From positions 1 through 64,000 of the forward strand of contig JAUSNM010000021.1 in assembly GCA_030645535.1 (NCBI GenBank): DNA of 64,000 nt, written 5' to 3'. Each line of letters starts with the position of its first letter. Position 1 is the stretch's first letter. The notes under the pieces were generated by a model. The model ran no database searches and was not told the origin of the DNA. It worked only from the letters and a program-made list of their open reading frames with translations. The DNA is from Gallionella sp. (lineage in GTDB: Bacteria; Pseudomonadota; Gammaproteobacteria; Burkholderiales; Gallionellaceae). The translations under genes and the position numbers were made by a program. This document shows, piece after piece, positions 49,660-59,122 of the stretch.

Positions 49660-50848
49660 TTCCAACTATGACATCGTCATTATTGGCGGAGGTCCGGTAG
49701 GCGCCGCGCTGGCGCTGGCATTGAAAGACAGCCGCCTAAAAGTCTGCCTGCTCGAAGCGAGACCCGCGAAGACTGCCAGCGTCGATGCGCGTGCGCTCGC
49801 CCTGTCCTACGGCAGCCGTCTGTTGCTGGAACGGCTGGGTGTCTGGAGCCAAATGCAGGATGTGTCGGCGATCCGCACCATCCATATTTCGCAAAAGCAG
49901 AGCTTCGGCCGTGCCGTGTTGCGCTCGACTGAACTCCAGGTGCCGGAACTGGGCTATGTGCTGCCTTATCCGGCGCTGCAAGACGCCCTGACCGGTGCGC
50001 TGCAGCACCCCCTCTCCCCAGTCCCCTCTCCCACGGAAGGGAGAGGGGTTCGCGTCATCTACGGCGCGAGCGTCACGCACCTTGCCGGCGCAGCTGACCA
50101 TGCGGTCATCGCTTATCAGCAGGATGGATTGGAGCACACCCTGCACGCCCGTCTCGCGGTGGTCGCCGATGGCGGAAAATTATTAGCCGAGCTGTATCCG
50201 CCGATCGTTCGCGACTATGGACAGAGCGCACTGATCACGCATGTGACATGCGCCGCCCCGAAAGTCGCCACCGCATTTGAACGCTTTACCCCGCAAGGGC
50301 CGGTGGCATTGCTGCCCTACAAGGACGGCTATGAAATCGTCTGGACTGCACCGCATCAACGCGTAGAGGACATGCTGGCCTGGGATGACGCCAAGTTTCT
50401 GTCCGAATTGCATCAGCACTTCGGCGACCGGGTCGGAGAATTTCTCACCGTGGGAAAACGCAGCTGTTTCCCGCTGGGACTCAAAAAAGCCCCTGAACAA
50501 TCGCCGATGCCGCACACCGTGCTGCTCGGCAATGCCGCGCAAACCATGCACCCGGTAGCCGGACAAGGTTTTAATATGGGGCTGCGCGATGCGTGGGAAC
50601 TGGCGCAGGAAATATTGGATGCCGCGCCGGAAACGTTAGGTACAGATGCGATGCTCGCCGGCTACCGCAGCCGGCGCCGCATCGACCGGGAAGCGGGCAT
50701 CCGTTTCACTGACAGTCTGGTTCGGCTGTTCTCCAACGACCTGCCGCTGGTAAGTGCCGCGCGCGCCGCCACGCTGACTGCGCTGGACTGCCTGCCGTTC
50801 GCCAAGCGCTTCGTCGCGAAACGCATGATGTTCGGTGCAAATGGCTAA
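49652..50848 (+). CDS. ubiH: 2-octaprenyl-6-methoxyphenol hydroxylase UbiH
   Basis: FAD monooxygenase of ubiquinone synthesis, UbiH/UbiF/VisC/COQ6 family, 398 residues. FAD motifs are DIVIIGGGPVGAALALAL at the N-terminus, ADGGKL in the middle and GNAAQTMHPVAGQGFNMGLRD near residue 290. An insertion HPLSPVPSPTEGRGVR (about residues 120-133) is encoded by a palindromic CCCTCTCCC...GGGAGAGGG repeat (50010-50048), translated in frame. Coupled to pepP. Which UbiH/UbiI/UbiF position it hydroxylates is assigned by pepP linkage only. Confidence 0.9.
   Translation: MNDSNYDIVIIGGGPVGAALALALKDSRLKVCLLEARPAKTASVDARALALSYGSRLLLERLGVWSQMQDVSAIRTIHISQKQSFGRAVLRSTELQVPELGYVLPYPALQDALTGALQHPLSPVPSPTEGRGVRVIYGASVTHLAGAADHAVIAYQQDGLEHTLHARLAVVADGGKLLAELYPPIVRDYGQSALITHVTCAAPKVATAFERFTPQGPVALLPYKDGYEIVWTAPHQRVEDMLAWDDAKFLSELHQHFGDRVGEFLTVGKRSCFPLGLKKAPEQSPMPHTVLLGNAAQTMHPVAGQGFNMGLRDAWELAQEILDAAPETLGTDAMLAGYRSRRRIDREAGIRFTDSLVRLFSNDLPLVSAARAATLTALDCLPFAKRFVAKRMMFGANG
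50008..50050. repeat. Palindromic repeat insertion in ubiH
   Basis: CCCCTCTCCC...ACGGAAGGGAGAGGGG; third in-frame member of the REP-like family in this window. Confidence 0.8.
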
Positions 50849-50919
50849 TTTCAGAACCTTTTTATCCGCAGATTCACACAGATTTACAAACGGCGAAATT
50901 GCGCCTTACGTGGGTGACG

Positions 50920-51624
50920 CTATGGCCGTGCCAGAAGCGGAAGCTGCTCAATAGTCTCAATAAACCGAAGCACATGCGTGGAAGCAAGTGCGCAGGCAAA
51001 CTCAATGACCTCGCGAGATCGCACATCCGCCACTGGAGTGTCCAGCATTGTCCCCGCCCGGGGCGCGACCATGTATCTGAACCTCATGTCATGACCAGCA
51101 GGCGGTTCCGTACTCGCGTAGCTACCGCGTCGCGCATCGGAATGAATGAGGCAGTTACGGACACGGAGTACGCACAGGTAGCGTGGATCAGCAACTATTC
51201 CATCGAACCATGCAAGCCACGGCTCTGGTATCAATTTGCGATCATCGTTAATTTTGCCACTATCCCACACACCATAGAAATCACGGACACTATGCTCACC
51301 ACCTTTGCATGTTCGAAATTTGCCAAATCGCGACGCGGCAGCAATGCACTGGTCCAGAGTGGATATTGCGCTGGCAACTGCCCATCTGACGTGTCCATCG
51401 TCAACACTATCGTTGTTAAAGCCATCCTCTGGATAACGTCCGCCAAATCGCTCATCATCAATCTTCGCAAGATACTTTAGCGATTCGACACCGCGACAGG
51501 CCGCGAGAACCAGATGCCCTATCGCTGCTGCTTGCGCTGTTACAAATTCCGGTGTTGGGAGCGGTTCGTTCCATGGATTCGTAATGCGGCCAACTGCTGC
51601 TATTGCTCGAATCTGAATACTCAT
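50920..51624 (-). CDS. Unknown protein with a HEPN-like RNxxxH motif, downstream of HigBA
   Basis: 234 residues, not assigned to a named family. It is mostly helical and contains LRVRNCLIHSDARRG near residue 160; RNCLIH fits the R-x4-H (RNxxxH) active-site motif of HEPN ribonucleases, which occur in toxin-antitoxin and defence systems. It begins 65 bases after higA on the same strand, so it may be the third gene of the operon. No transmembrane segment is evident. Function is inferred only from that motif and its neighbours. Confidence 0.6.
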   Translation of the reverse strand: MSIQIRAIAAVGRITNPWNEPLPTPEFVTAQAAAIGHLVLAACRGVESLKYLAKIDDERFGGRYPEDGFNNDSVDDGHVRWAVASAISTLDQCIAAASRFGKFRTCKGGEHSVRDFYGVWDSGKINDDRKLIPEPWLAWFDGIVADPRYLCVLRVRNCLIHSDARRGSYASTEPPAGHDMRFRYMVAPRAGTMLDTPVADVRSREVIEFACALASTHVLRFIETIEQLPLLARP

Positions 51625-51689
51625 GTCAAATTCCTCATCCGTATGGCAACGGTGATGTACTCTTAGTCGTCAGGATCAGCAATCTTTTG

Positions 51690-51989
51690 CTACGCTGCCA
51701 TTCTTTCCACTTCGCGCTCAATGCGCTCTTTCAGTTCTGCTTCGGCGATTTTCAGATCGTAGCTCAATTGCAGGTTCAGCCAGGACTGGGCATCCGTGCC
51801 AAAGTAGCGCGCCAGCCGCAGCGCAGTATCAGGCGTGACCGAGCGGCGCTCCTTGACGATTTCGTGCAGCCGCGTGGCAGGTACGCGCAACGCCAGCGAC
51901 AGCGCATGAACGCTCATACCCATAGGTACAAGATATTCCTCGCGCAGTATTTCTCCTGGATGTACCGGGCGCATTCCATTCTTAATCAT
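51690..51989 (-). CDS. higA: Antitoxin HigA (XRE family)
   Basis: 99 residues from ATG 51989 (MIKNGMRPVHPGEILREEYL), preceded by TAAGGAGTA. The helix-turn-helix ALSLALRVPATRLHEIVKERR and the VTPDTALRLARYFGTDAQSWLNLQ segment are characteristic of HigA/VapI antitoxins. It neutralises HigB and would repress the operon by binding its promoter. Toxin gene first, antitoxin second is the normal order in HigBA. Confidence 0.93.
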   Translation of the reverse strand: MIKNGMRPVHPGEILREEYLVPMGMSVHALSLALRVPATRLHEIVKERRSVTPDTALRLARYFGTDAQSWLNLQLSYDLKIAEAELKERIEREVERMAA

Positions 51990-51999
51990 GCTGTACTCC

Positions 52000-52278
52000 T
52001 TAGTGGTAATCGACGATTTCGATATCGAACACGTCACCGTTGTTAAATTTGAAACAGATACGCCATTGGTCGTTCACGCGGATACTCCATTGTCCCTTGC
52101 GATTTCCCTGCAAGGCTTCCAGCCGGTTGCCCGGTGGTGAGCGCAGGAAGTCCAACGTAACAGCCGCATCCAGTTGCGTCAGTTTGCGCTCGGCAACCGT
52201 CTGAATCGCACGAAAGCGGCGCGGGTTCAGACCTTCGAACAATGATTGGGTGTCTTTGCAGGAGAATGACTTAATCAT
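52000..52278 (-). CDS. higB: Toxin HigB (RelE/ParE superfamily mRNA interferase)
   Basis: 92 residues from ATG 52278 (MIKSFSCKDTQSLFEG). Typical HigB features: FKCKDTxxLF start, LDAAVTLDFLRSPPGNRLEALQG and GQWSIRVNDQWRICFKFN with the conserved basic residues. Ribosome-dependent mRNA cleavage is the family activity. An in-frame ATG upstream (52329) lies beyond the promoter and is unlikely to be used. 10 bases separate it from higA. Confidence 0.93.
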   Translation of the reverse strand: MIKSFSCKDTQSLFEGLNPRRFRAIQTVAERKLTQLDAAVTLDFLRSPPGNRLEALQGNRKGQWSIRVNDQWRICFKFNNGDVFDIEIVDYH

Positions 52279-52281
52279 AAC

Positions 52282-52314
52282 GCGTACAGTATTACGCCGC
52301 ACGTTATATGTCAA
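52282..52314 (-). promoter_or_regulatory. higBA promoter and candidate operator
   Basis: On the minus strand TTGACA (52314-52309), 17-bp spacer, TACTGT (52291-52286). An inverted repeat GCGTA-N6-TACGC (52282-52297) covers the -10 region and is a plausible HigA operator. Confidence 0.6.
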
Positions 52315-52407
52315 CAATGATATTCCCACGGAATACCAATCGCTCCGGTGAAAAAGCTGGTGTGGTAGTTAATATTTTCTGATGCGCTCTTTGCGCACCG
52401 CCCTACG

Positions 52408-52708
52408 CCCCTGTGCGCCGCCGAAGATAGCTGCAAACAAGTGGTGATTTTAGGTGAATACGTGCTGCTACGCTCCGCGTAGCAGCAGTTTCGGCGAAGA
52501 CAAATTTCCATGAATGACGTAGCCAGCACTGTTTGAGTTCCGCAGCAAAGTGCGTTGTGTGCACTTTGCCAGGGCGAGTTGCACAGCCCCGTTTGTTTGC
52601 GGCTATCGAGGGGACCCCGCAGGGGCGGCAAACCGGGGGCGATTTCTTTCGATTACCTTTCTTGGCAAGACAAGAAAGGTAATCAGCTGCCGGGCTGCCC
52701 CCGGCGAA
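52408..52708 (+). repeat. Dispersed repeat, copy 3
   Basis: Same orientation and block order as copy 2, with a perfect hairpin GCTGCTACGC/GCGTAGCAGC. Its CCCCTGTGCG end faces the HigBA module. It fills most of the gene-free interval 52315-52754. Confidence 0.88.
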
Positions 52709-52754
52709 GTTGTCTTGAGCCTTATTCTGCGCAGGGCGCGATGAATCGCGCCCC

Positions 52755-53516
52755 CTACAATTCAACGATCACCGGTGTGTGATCGGACGGGCGTTCGAGC
52801 TTGCGCGGCGCTTTGTCGATCACGCAGCTTTTGCATAGTGGCACCAGCGCTTCGCTTACAAGAATATGGTCGATGCGCAGCCCCATGTTGCGGCGAAACG
52901 CCATCATCCGGTAATCCCACCAACTGAAGGTCTTATCAGTCTGTTCGAACAGGCGGTAACTGTCTTTCAGACCCAGCGACACCAGGCCCCTGAAGGCATC
53001 GCGTTCAGGCGGGCTTACCAGCACGTTGCCCACCCAGGCTGCCGGGTCGTGCACGTCGCGGTCTTCCGGCGCGATGTTGTAGTCGCCCAGCAGCACCAGT
53101 TTCGGGTAGCGCACCAGTTCCTGGCGCAACCAGTCGTGCAGCGCGGCCAGCCAACCTAACTTGTACTGATACTTGTCGGAATCGATGCTCTGTCCATTCG
53201 GGATGTAGACGCACACCACGCGCACATCGCCAAAAGTGGCGGCGATGACGCGTTTCTGTTCATCGGCAAAATCAGGTATGCCGATCTGCACATCATGCCC
53301 CGGCTCGCGGCTCAGTATTGCCACACCGTTGTAGGTCTTCTGCCCTGCAAAGACGCTGTGGTAGCCTGCGGCCTCAAGTTCTGCCTGCGGAAAATCAGCG
53401 TCCTGCTGCTTGGTTTCCTGCAAACACAGCACGTCGACCGGATTGGCGGCCAGCCAGTCCAGCACCTGCGGCAGGCGCACTTTCAGCGAATTGACATTCC
53501 AGGTCGCGAGTTTCAT
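52755..53516 (-). CDS. xthA: Exodeoxyribonuclease III
   Basis: AP endonuclease / 3'-5' exonuclease, 253 residues. Motifs are [29 protein letters not shown] (catalytic Glu), [25 protein letters not shown] and [10 protein letters not shown] at the end. Starts in a TGATG overlap with the prlC stop. Confidence 0.95.
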   Translation of the reverse strand: MKLATWNVNSLKVRLPQVLDWLAANPVDVLCLQETKQQDADFPQAELEAAGYHSVFAGQKTYNGVAILSREPGHDVQIGIPDFADEQKRVIAATFGDVRVVCVYIPNGQSIDSDKYQYKLGWLAALHDWLRQELVRYPKLVLLGDYNIAPEDRDVHDPAAWVGNVLVSPPERDAFRGLVSLGLKDSYRLFEQTDKTFSWWDYRMMAFRRNMGLRIDHILVSEALVPLCKSCVIDKAPRKLERPSDHTPVIVEL

Positions 53517-55549
53517 CAGAGGGCGTCACCTAAACCGTTGTGTCGCAACAGCGCGTCGATGGACGGTTCGCGGCCACGGAATGCGGCGAACGATTGCATT
53601 GCGCCGCGTGAACCGCCCACTGCAAGCACCTCCGCACGGAAGCGCGCGCCTACATCCGGATTGAGCACGCCTTGCTCCTCGAACAGGCTGTAGGCATCGG
53701 CGGATAACACTTCCGCCCATTTGTAGCTGTAATAGCCCGCGCCATAACCGCCCGCGAAAATATGCGAGAAGCTGTGCGGGAAGCGGTTGTATTCCGGCGG
53801 GATCAGCACCGCCACCTCTTTGCGCACTTCATCCAATAAATTAAGGATGGTTTTAGCTCCACCCGCCTCAAAGTCGCTGTGCATCAGCATGTCGAACAGT
53901 GAGAATTCGATCTGGCGCAAGGTTTGCAAGCCGCTCTGGAAATTCTTCGCGGCGAGCATCTTGTCGAACAATGCGCGGGGCAGGGGGGCGCCAGTATCGA
54001 CATGACGCGTCATGCCGCACAGCACATCCCATTCCCAGCAGTAGTTTTCCATGAACTGGCTGGGCAATTCGACCGCATCCCATTCCACGCCGTTGATGCC
54101 GGACACACCCAGGTCTTCCACTTCCGTTAACAGATGGTGCAGACCGTGGCCGAATTCGTGGAACAGGGTGATGACATCGTCGTGGGTGAACACCGCAGGC
54201 TTGCCGCCGACGGGTGCTGCAAAATTGCAGTTCATATAGGCCACAGGCGTCTGGATCAGCGCATCCACGCGCCGGCGTGTAATCACATCATCCATCCAGG
54301 CACCGCCGCGCTTGCTGGCTCTGGCGTACAGGTCAAAATAGAACTGCCCGACCAACTGACCTTTTGAATCGCGTATATCGAAGAAACGCACGCTCTCGTG
54401 CCACACAGGGGCGACGGACGCGACGATGTACAGGTCATACAGCGTTTCAACCAGCTTGAACAACCCTGTCAGCACGGCGTCTTCCGGGAAATATTCCTTC
54501 ACTTCCTGTTCGGAAAAGGCATAACGCTGCTCGCGCAGCTTTTCGCCGGCATAGGTGGTGTCCCAGGAATGCAGATCACTGAGTCCGAGCTCTTTGTTCG
54601 CGAATTCGCGCAGCTCGGCCAGGTCTTTTTCAGCGAAAGGGCGCGCACGCAGCGCAAGTTCGCGCATGAAATCCACCACCTGCTGCGGCGTTTCCGCCAT
54701 CTTGGCGGCCAGCGACAACTCGCCATAATTGGCAAAACCCAGCAGGCGCGCTTCTTCGCCGCGCAGTTGCACGATCTGATTCATCAGCTCTGAATTGTCC
54801 CATTCAGGTTTGCCGAACTCGGAGGCGCGTGTCGCGTAGGCGCGGTACATCTTTTCGCGCAATTCGCGGTTATCGGCAAACTGCATCACCGGCATATAAG
54901 ACGGCGCTTTCAAGGTGAACAGCCAGCCGGTCTTATCTGCTGCGATGGCCGCTTCCTGTGCGGTCTGCAACGCATCTTCCGGCAAGCCGCTCAAGTCGCT
55001 TATATTCTCGATGACCAGCGTGAAATCGTTGGTGGCATCCAGCAGGTTGTCGGAAAAACGCGACGATAATTCGGATTGTTTCTCCTGAATTTCCAGATAA
55101 CGCGCCTTCTTGTCTTCAGGCAATTCCGCGCCGCCGAGACGGAAATCGCGCAACTCGTTCGCGATGATCTTCTTGCGCGTGTCAGTCAAATCCTCGAATT
55201 CCGGACTGTTGCGCAATAGTTTGAATTTATTGAATAAATCTAGATTTTGCCCGAGCTCTGCGTAATACTGGGTGATCACCGGCAGCGTAGTGTTGTAGGC
55301 CTCGCGCAATTCGGGCGAATTCATCACCGCATTCAGGTGGCCTACCGGACCCCAGGCACGCGACAGGCGCTCATGCGCGTCTTCCATCGGCGCGACGAAA
55401 TTATTCCAGGTGGGCGTTCTGTCATCGGCCAGCAGATACCGGATCAGTTCGCGGCATTCCGCCAACAGTTTTTCGATCGCGGGTGCGACATGTTCGGGTT
55501 GGATCTCCGCAAAGCGCGGCAGACCAGTGAAGTCGAGTAATGGATTCAT
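53516..55549 (-). CDS. prlC: Oligopeptidase A (M3 metallopeptidase)
   Basis: Cytoplasmic thimet-type oligopeptidase that degrades short peptides and cleaved signal peptides, 677 residues from ATG 55549 ([17 protein letters not shown]); an in-frame GTG/ATG 16 codons upstream lacks support. The zinc motif HEFGHGLHH lies near residue 465 in the segment [16 protein letters not shown], with the downstream glutamate in the [17 protein letters not shown] region. First gene of prlC-xthA. Confidence 0.95.
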   Translation of the reverse strand: MNPLLDFTGLPRFAEIQPEHVAPAIEKLLAECRELIRYLLADDRTPTWNNFVAPMEDAHERLSRAWGPVGHLNAVMNSPELREAYNTTLPVITQYYAELGQNLDLFNKFKLLRNSPEFEDLTDTRKKIIANELRDFRLGGAELPEDKKARYLEIQEKQSELSSRFSDNLLDATNDFTLVIENISDLSGLPEDALQTAQEAAIAADKTGWLFTLKAPSYMPVMQFADNRELREKMYRAYATRASEFGKPEWDNSELMNQIVQLRGEEARLLGFANYGELSLAAKMAETPQQVVDFMRELALRARPFAEKDLAELREFANKELGLSDLHSWDTTYAGEKLREQRYAFSEQEVKEYFPEDAVLTGLFKLVETLYDLYIVASVAPVWHESVRFFDIRDSKGQLVGQFYFDLYARASKRGGAWMDDVITRRRVDALIQTPVAYMNCNFAAPVGGKPAVFTHDDVITLFHEFGHGLHHLLTEVEDLGVSGINGVEWDAVELPSQFMENYCWEWDVLCGMTRHVDTGAPLPRALFDKMLAAKNFQSGLQTLRQIEFSLFDMLMHSDFEAGGAKTILNLLDEVRKEVAVLIPPEYNRFPHSFSHIFAGGYGAGYYSYKWAEVLSADAYSLFEEQGVLNPDVGARFRAEVLAVGGSRGAMQSFAAFRGREPSIDALLRHNGLGDAL

Positions 55550-55685
55550 GAATAAGCCGGGAATTAAAGAGTTCGGTGGGAAAACTGACCAGCGCATTTT
55601 ACTACGAAACGGCGATACCCCGACTTGCCCCTGTGATGGACGTCAATGTGATTTACTCTTTGCGTACGGGTTCGTGAATGACCGG

Positions 55686-55746
55686 TTGACCATAGAAATA
55701 ATCCCCCGTATATTGCTAATCAGTTGTTCCACCACAGTGGAACAAC
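55686..55746 (+). promoter_or_regulatory. Promoter and leader hairpin before the riboswitch
   Basis: TTGACC (55686-55691), 17-bp spacer, TATATT (55709-55714) gives a strong sigma-70-like promoter with a start near 55721. Immediately after lies a perfect 10-bp inverted repeat GTTGTTCCAC-CACA-GTGGAACAAC (55723-55746). It could be a 5' stabilising hairpin or an operator. Confidence 0.65.
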
Positions 55747-55759
55747 AACAAATCTGCAA

Positions 55760-55836
55760 ATGGCAAACCTGTTGAAAAGCAGGGACGCAAAGTTACCGGT
55801 CTAAGGGATTTATCCTATGACAGCGGGATCGCCAGA
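55760..55836 (+). promoter_or_regulatory. Cyclic-di-GMP-I (GEMM) riboswitch
   Basis: The aptamer core is recognisable in order: GGCAAACC, GAAA tetraloop-receptor side (TTGAAAAGCA), GGGACGCAAAG, CCGGTCTAAGG, CCTATGACAGC, GGGATCGCC, with closing stem TGGC (55761-55764)/GCCA (55831-55834). Downstream, AAAACGGG can pair with CCCGGTTTT (hairpin ending in TTTT, 55838-55870) or AACGGGA with TCCCGTT (55840-55884). These are mutually exclusive and suit an expression platform. The element is 190 bases upstream of the small membrane protein gene at 55944. The remainder of 55550-55943 holds its promoter and no other gene. Confidence 0.93.
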
Positions 55837-55943
55837 TAAAACGGGAGTGTCAAGTGACGCACCCGGTTTTCTATGCTTCCCGTTAAGCGTGGTAACTCCG
55901 CAGGTTTGAATTTGATTCTGAATTTGAATATCAGGAGAAATCA

Positions 55944-56141
55944 ATGACTTACTCAATACCTTTTTTAGCCGTCAGCTTCATATTTACCCTCCTCTTTTTG
56001 CATAGCTGCGCGGTTTACTGGCAGGAACGCAAAGAAGGGCGCTCACATGAAGCCTCAGTACACGAAACCATCGTAGCCACCGTGTTTTTTGCAGGTTCAG
56101 CAACCATTCAATATTTTTCTGTCGTTTCACACTATGCCTAG
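55944..56141 (+). CDS. 65-residue membrane protein under the c-di-GMP riboswitch
   Basis: Two predicted membrane segments, YSIPFLAVSFIFTLLFLH (about 3-20) and TIVATVFFAGSATIQYFSV (about 43-61), joined by a charged loop WQERKEGRSHEASVHE. AGGAGAAATCA ahead of the ATG supports translation. No family recognised. Placement directly after a GEMM riboswitch indicates that it responds to cyclic-di-GMP, like pilus, attachment or cytochrome genes controlled this way in other bacteria; its own role is unknown. Confidence 0.8.
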   Translation: MTYSIPFLAVSFIFTLLFLHSCAVYWQERKEGRSHEASVHETIVATVFFAGSATIQYFSVVSHYA

Positions 56142-56178
56142 TGCTTATTCCTGCGCAAAGGTCAGTGGTAAGGAGCGA

Positions 56179-56883
56179 CTACTCAGGTAATTTGTCGCGC
56201 AGCTCGTTGCGGTCAAACCACCATGAGTCACCGACGATGGCATTAACCACCTGACTCAGCCGGGGCAGAAATACCTGCGGGTCGCGCAAACCCAGCTTAT
56301 CCATCCAGGCATCGAGCGCCTGCTGATCCTGTACGTTGCTGTGGCGTAAGGCTACGCGGGCAATCAGATCATTGGCCAGCAGGCTCCAGTCTTCGTGCTC
56401 CGCATCGCCGGCGCGCAGGTCTATCACATAGCGCGTCGTGACAGCGGCGAGTGCTGCGCCATCTGCATGGGCGGGTGTTTCAGTGACCACATGATCGAGC
56501 ATGGCGTAGGTGAGTTCATGCGTCACGGGATAAGTCACCGCAAGCCAGACGCCCATGCCCAGCGCAGGAATCGAGGCGGCTTGTTCAGTCTGGTACAGCA
56601 CGTTGCACGCCTCCACGGCATCCTGCCATGATTCATTTTTCAATGCGGCATCAAAAGCCGTGCGCGCCAGATTCCAGGCTTCCTCATTGCGCTCCAGCCA
56701 GACCAGGATTTCGGCGATATCCAGTTGCAGCCGGACACGCGTCAAAGGGTCGGCGTCCGAACAATGCGCCAATGCCAGATTTTTTTCAGCCAACTGCTGC
56801 TCGAAATCGACTCGCTCGGCGTCCGTCAAACTGTTTTTTAAATCAACCATTTGAACCGGTGGCGCTGGATTTATTTCACTCAT
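56179..56883 (-). CDS. Hypothetical helical repeat protein
   Basis: 234 residues, unrecognised. Largely alpha-helical with TPR-like spacing in about 40-110 (LDIAEILVWLERNEEAWNLA; FDAALKNESWQDAVEACNVL). No signal peptide or membrane segment. Lies 11 bases after the pyrC-like gene on the same strand, so probably co-transcribed with the pyrimidine genes. Function unknown. Confidence 0.75.
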   Translation of the reverse strand: MSEINPAPPVQMVDLKNSLTDAERVDFEQQLAEKNLALAHCSDADPLTRVRLQLDIAEILVWLERNEEAWNLARTAFDAALKNESWQDAVEACNVLYQTEQAASIPALGMGVWLAVTYPVTHELTYAMLDHVVTETPAHADGAALAAVTTRYVIDLRAGDAEHEDWSLLANDLIARVALRHSNVQDQQALDAWMDKLGLRDPQVFLPRLSQVVNAIVGDSWWFDRNELRDKLPE

Positions 56884-56894
56884 GATTGCAGTTC

Positions 56895-58169
56895 CTATCC
56901 CTGATACACGACTTTGCCGTCAACCAGCGTGTAGCGAACCTTCCCTTGTACTTCCATTCCCGTGAACGGGGTGTTCTTGCCCTGGCTTTTCAGCGCCGCA
57001 GGTTCTACTTTCCAGTAAATCTCCGGATCAAATACGCACACGTCGGCAGCTGCACCGATACTCAGGTGACCTGCATCCAGCCCTAATATCTGCGCTGGCC
57101 GCAACGTGGCTTTTGCGAGTGCATCGGCTAATGACAGCTTTTCCTGTTCAGCCCATTTAAGCACCAGCGGCAACAGCAACTCCAGTCCCGTCGCGCCCGA
57201 TTCCGCTTCGGCGAAGGGCAATTGCTTCGCATCTTCGTCCACCGGCGCATGATTGGAACAGATGGCATCTATCGTGCCATCCAGCAAACCGGCACGCAGC
57301 GCTGCCCTGTCGCGCAGACTGCGCAGCGGCGGGGTCAGGCGACAATTAGGATCAAAAAAACCGATGTCCATTTCCGACAAATGTACGTGGTTTATCGTTA
57401 CATCGCAGGTCACCGCCAGGCCTTGCTGCCGGGCTGTACGAACCATTTCCACACCCGCAGCGCTTGAAAGCCGGCAGATGTGCAGCTTCACGCCGGTCTC
57501 ACGCGCCAACGTCAGCATCGTCGCCAGCGCGATGGTTTCGGCACAAACCGGGATGGCGGGCAGTCCGCAACGAGTCGCCACTTCGCCATCATGCGCCACG
57601 CCGTCGCGAGCCAGAAAGCTGTCCTGCGGACGCAGCCATACGGAGAAACCAAAGGTGGCCGCATATTGCATCGCACGAAATAACACGCGTGTATCGGTGA
57701 GTGGCGCGTCGGCCTGGCTGAACGCCACGCATCCGGCCTCCACCAATTCGGACATTTCGGTCAACTCCTGGCCTTTCAGCGCAGTAGTCAACGCGGCAAC
57801 CGGGTAGAGGTGCGCCTGATGCAAATTCCGGGCGCGGTGCTTGAGCATTTCCACGAGCCCTGGCTCATCCAGCGGCGGATCGGTATCGGGCGGGCAGGCG
57901 AGGCTGGTTATTCCGCCTGCCACAGCTGCATCCATTTCCGATTCCAGCGTGGCCATGTATTCGTAACCCGGCTCGCGCAAACGCGCTGCCAGATCGATCA
58001 GGCCGGGTGATACGATTAACCCCGTGGCATCGATGACCTGAGCTGCGACGAAACCGTCCGGTGCCTGACCTATCGCCGCGATAAGTTTATTGGAGATAAA
58101 AATATCCAGCTTTGCGTCGATGTTGTTTCTCGGGTCGATCAGGCGACCATTTTTGATGTGAATATTCAT
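56895..58169 (-). CDS. Non-catalytic dihydroorotase-like protein (PyrC'/PyrX type)
   Basis: 424 residues with the amidohydrolase barrel. The metal-binding HxH of true dihydroorotases is lost: the expected D-H-x-H-x-REPG region reads [15 protein letters not shown]. The DNxP-type substrate loops are kept in altered form ([33 protein letters not shown]). Such proteins form the structural partner of aspartate transcarbamoylase in many beta- and gammaproteobacteria, so this is probably not an active PyrC. Its start overlaps the pyrB stop by 4 bases. Confidence 0.9.
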   Translation of the reverse strand: MNIHIKNGRLIDPRNNIDAKLDIFISNKLIAAIGQAPDGFVAAQVIDATGLIVSPGLIDLAARLREPGYEYMATLESEMDAAVAGGITSLACPPDTDPPLDEPGLVEMLKHRARNLHQAHLYPVAALTTALKGQELTEMSELVEAGCVAFSQADAPLTDTRVLFRAMQYAATFGFSVWLRPQDSFLARDGVAHDGEVATRCGLPAIPVCAETIALATMLTLARETGVKLHICRLSSAAGVEMVRTARQQGLAVTCDVTINHVHLSEMDIGFFDPNCRLTPPLRSLRDRAALRAGLLDGTIDAICSNHAPVDEDAKQLPFAEAESGATGLELLLPLVLKWAEQEKLSLADALAKATLRPAQILGLDAGHLSIGAAADVCVFDPEIYWKVEPAALKSQGKNTPFTGMEVQGKVRYTLVDGKVVYQG

Positions 58170-59122
58170 TTGCCGTTCCCTGCTAACGTGCTCATCACCG
58201 CCATGCGTACCGCGATGCCGAAGGTTACCTGCGACAGGATGACGGATTGCAAACCATCGGCCACGCGCGAGTCGATTTCAATGCCGCGATTCATCGGTCC
58301 CGGGTGCATCACGATCGCATCCGCTTTGGCGTAAGCCAACTTTTCTTCAGTAAGACCATAATTTTTGAAGTATTCCTGCCCGGAGGGAAGCAATGCGCCC
58401 TGCATGCGCTCATTCTGCAAGCGCAGCATCAGCACCACATCCACGTCCTTTAAGCCTTTCGCCATGTCGTGATAAACCTGCACGCCGAGATTTTCGACCA
58501 TGGTCGGCAGCAGCGTCTTGGGTGCGATGACCCGTACTTCCGGAACGCCTAACGTGGTCAGCGCATGAATCTGCGAACGCGCAACGCGCGAATGCAACAC
58601 GTCGCCTACGATGGCCACGCGCAGATTGTGAAATTCCTTCTTGTAATGGCGGATGGTGAACATGTCCAGCAACGCCTGGGTCGGATGTGCATGCCGCCCG
58701 TCTCCCGCATTGATGACATGGATTTCGGGTGCGACATGCCGCGCGATCAGATGCGCCGCACCGCTTTGCGAATGGCGCACCACGAACATATCGGCGTGCA
58801 TCGCACAGAGGTTGTCCACGGTGTCCAGCAATGTTTCGCCCTTGCTGGTGGAAGATGACCCGATGTTCAGATTGACCACATCTGCTGACAGGCGCTTGGC
58901 GGCAATTTCAAACGTGGTGCGCGTGCGCGTGCTGTTCTCGAAGAACACGTTGAACACCGACTTGCCGTGCAGCAGCGGAACTTTCTTGATCTCGCGTCCT
59001 TCGGCGACATCCAGAAATGACGCGGCACGGTCGAGAATGTCGCGCATGATGCGCACCGGCAGCCCTTCTGTGGTCAACAGATGTTGAAGCTCGCCGTCTT
59101 TATTGAGTTGTGGATTATTCAT
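58166..59122 (-). CDS. pyrB: Aspartate carbamoyltransferase catalytic subunit
   Basis: First committed step of pyrimidine synthesis, 318 residues from ATG 59122 ([16 protein letters not shown]), which has AGAGGTATAC before it; an ATG six codons earlier has no ribosome site. Carbamoyl-phosphate loop [12 protein letters not shown], the 80s-loop region [23 protein letters not shown] and [14 protein letters not shown]. It overlaps ruvX by 8 bases and the non-catalytic dihydroorotase by 4. Confidence 0.96.
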   Translation of the reverse strand: MNNPQLNKDGELQHLLTTEGLPVRIMRDILDRAASFLDVAEGREIKKVPLLHGKSVFNVFFENSTRTRTTFEIAAKRLSADVVNLNIGSSSTSKGETLLDTVDNLCAMHADMFVVRHSQSGAAHLIARHVAPEIHVINAGDGRHAHPTQALLDMFTIRHYKKEFHNLRVAIVGDVLHSRVARSQIHALTTLGVPEVRVIAPKTLLPTMVENLGVQVYHDMAKGLKDVDVVLMLRLQNERMQGALLPSGQEYFKNYGLTEEKLAYAKADAIVMHPGPMNRGIEIDSRVADGLQSVILSQVTFGIAVRMAVMSTLAGNGK

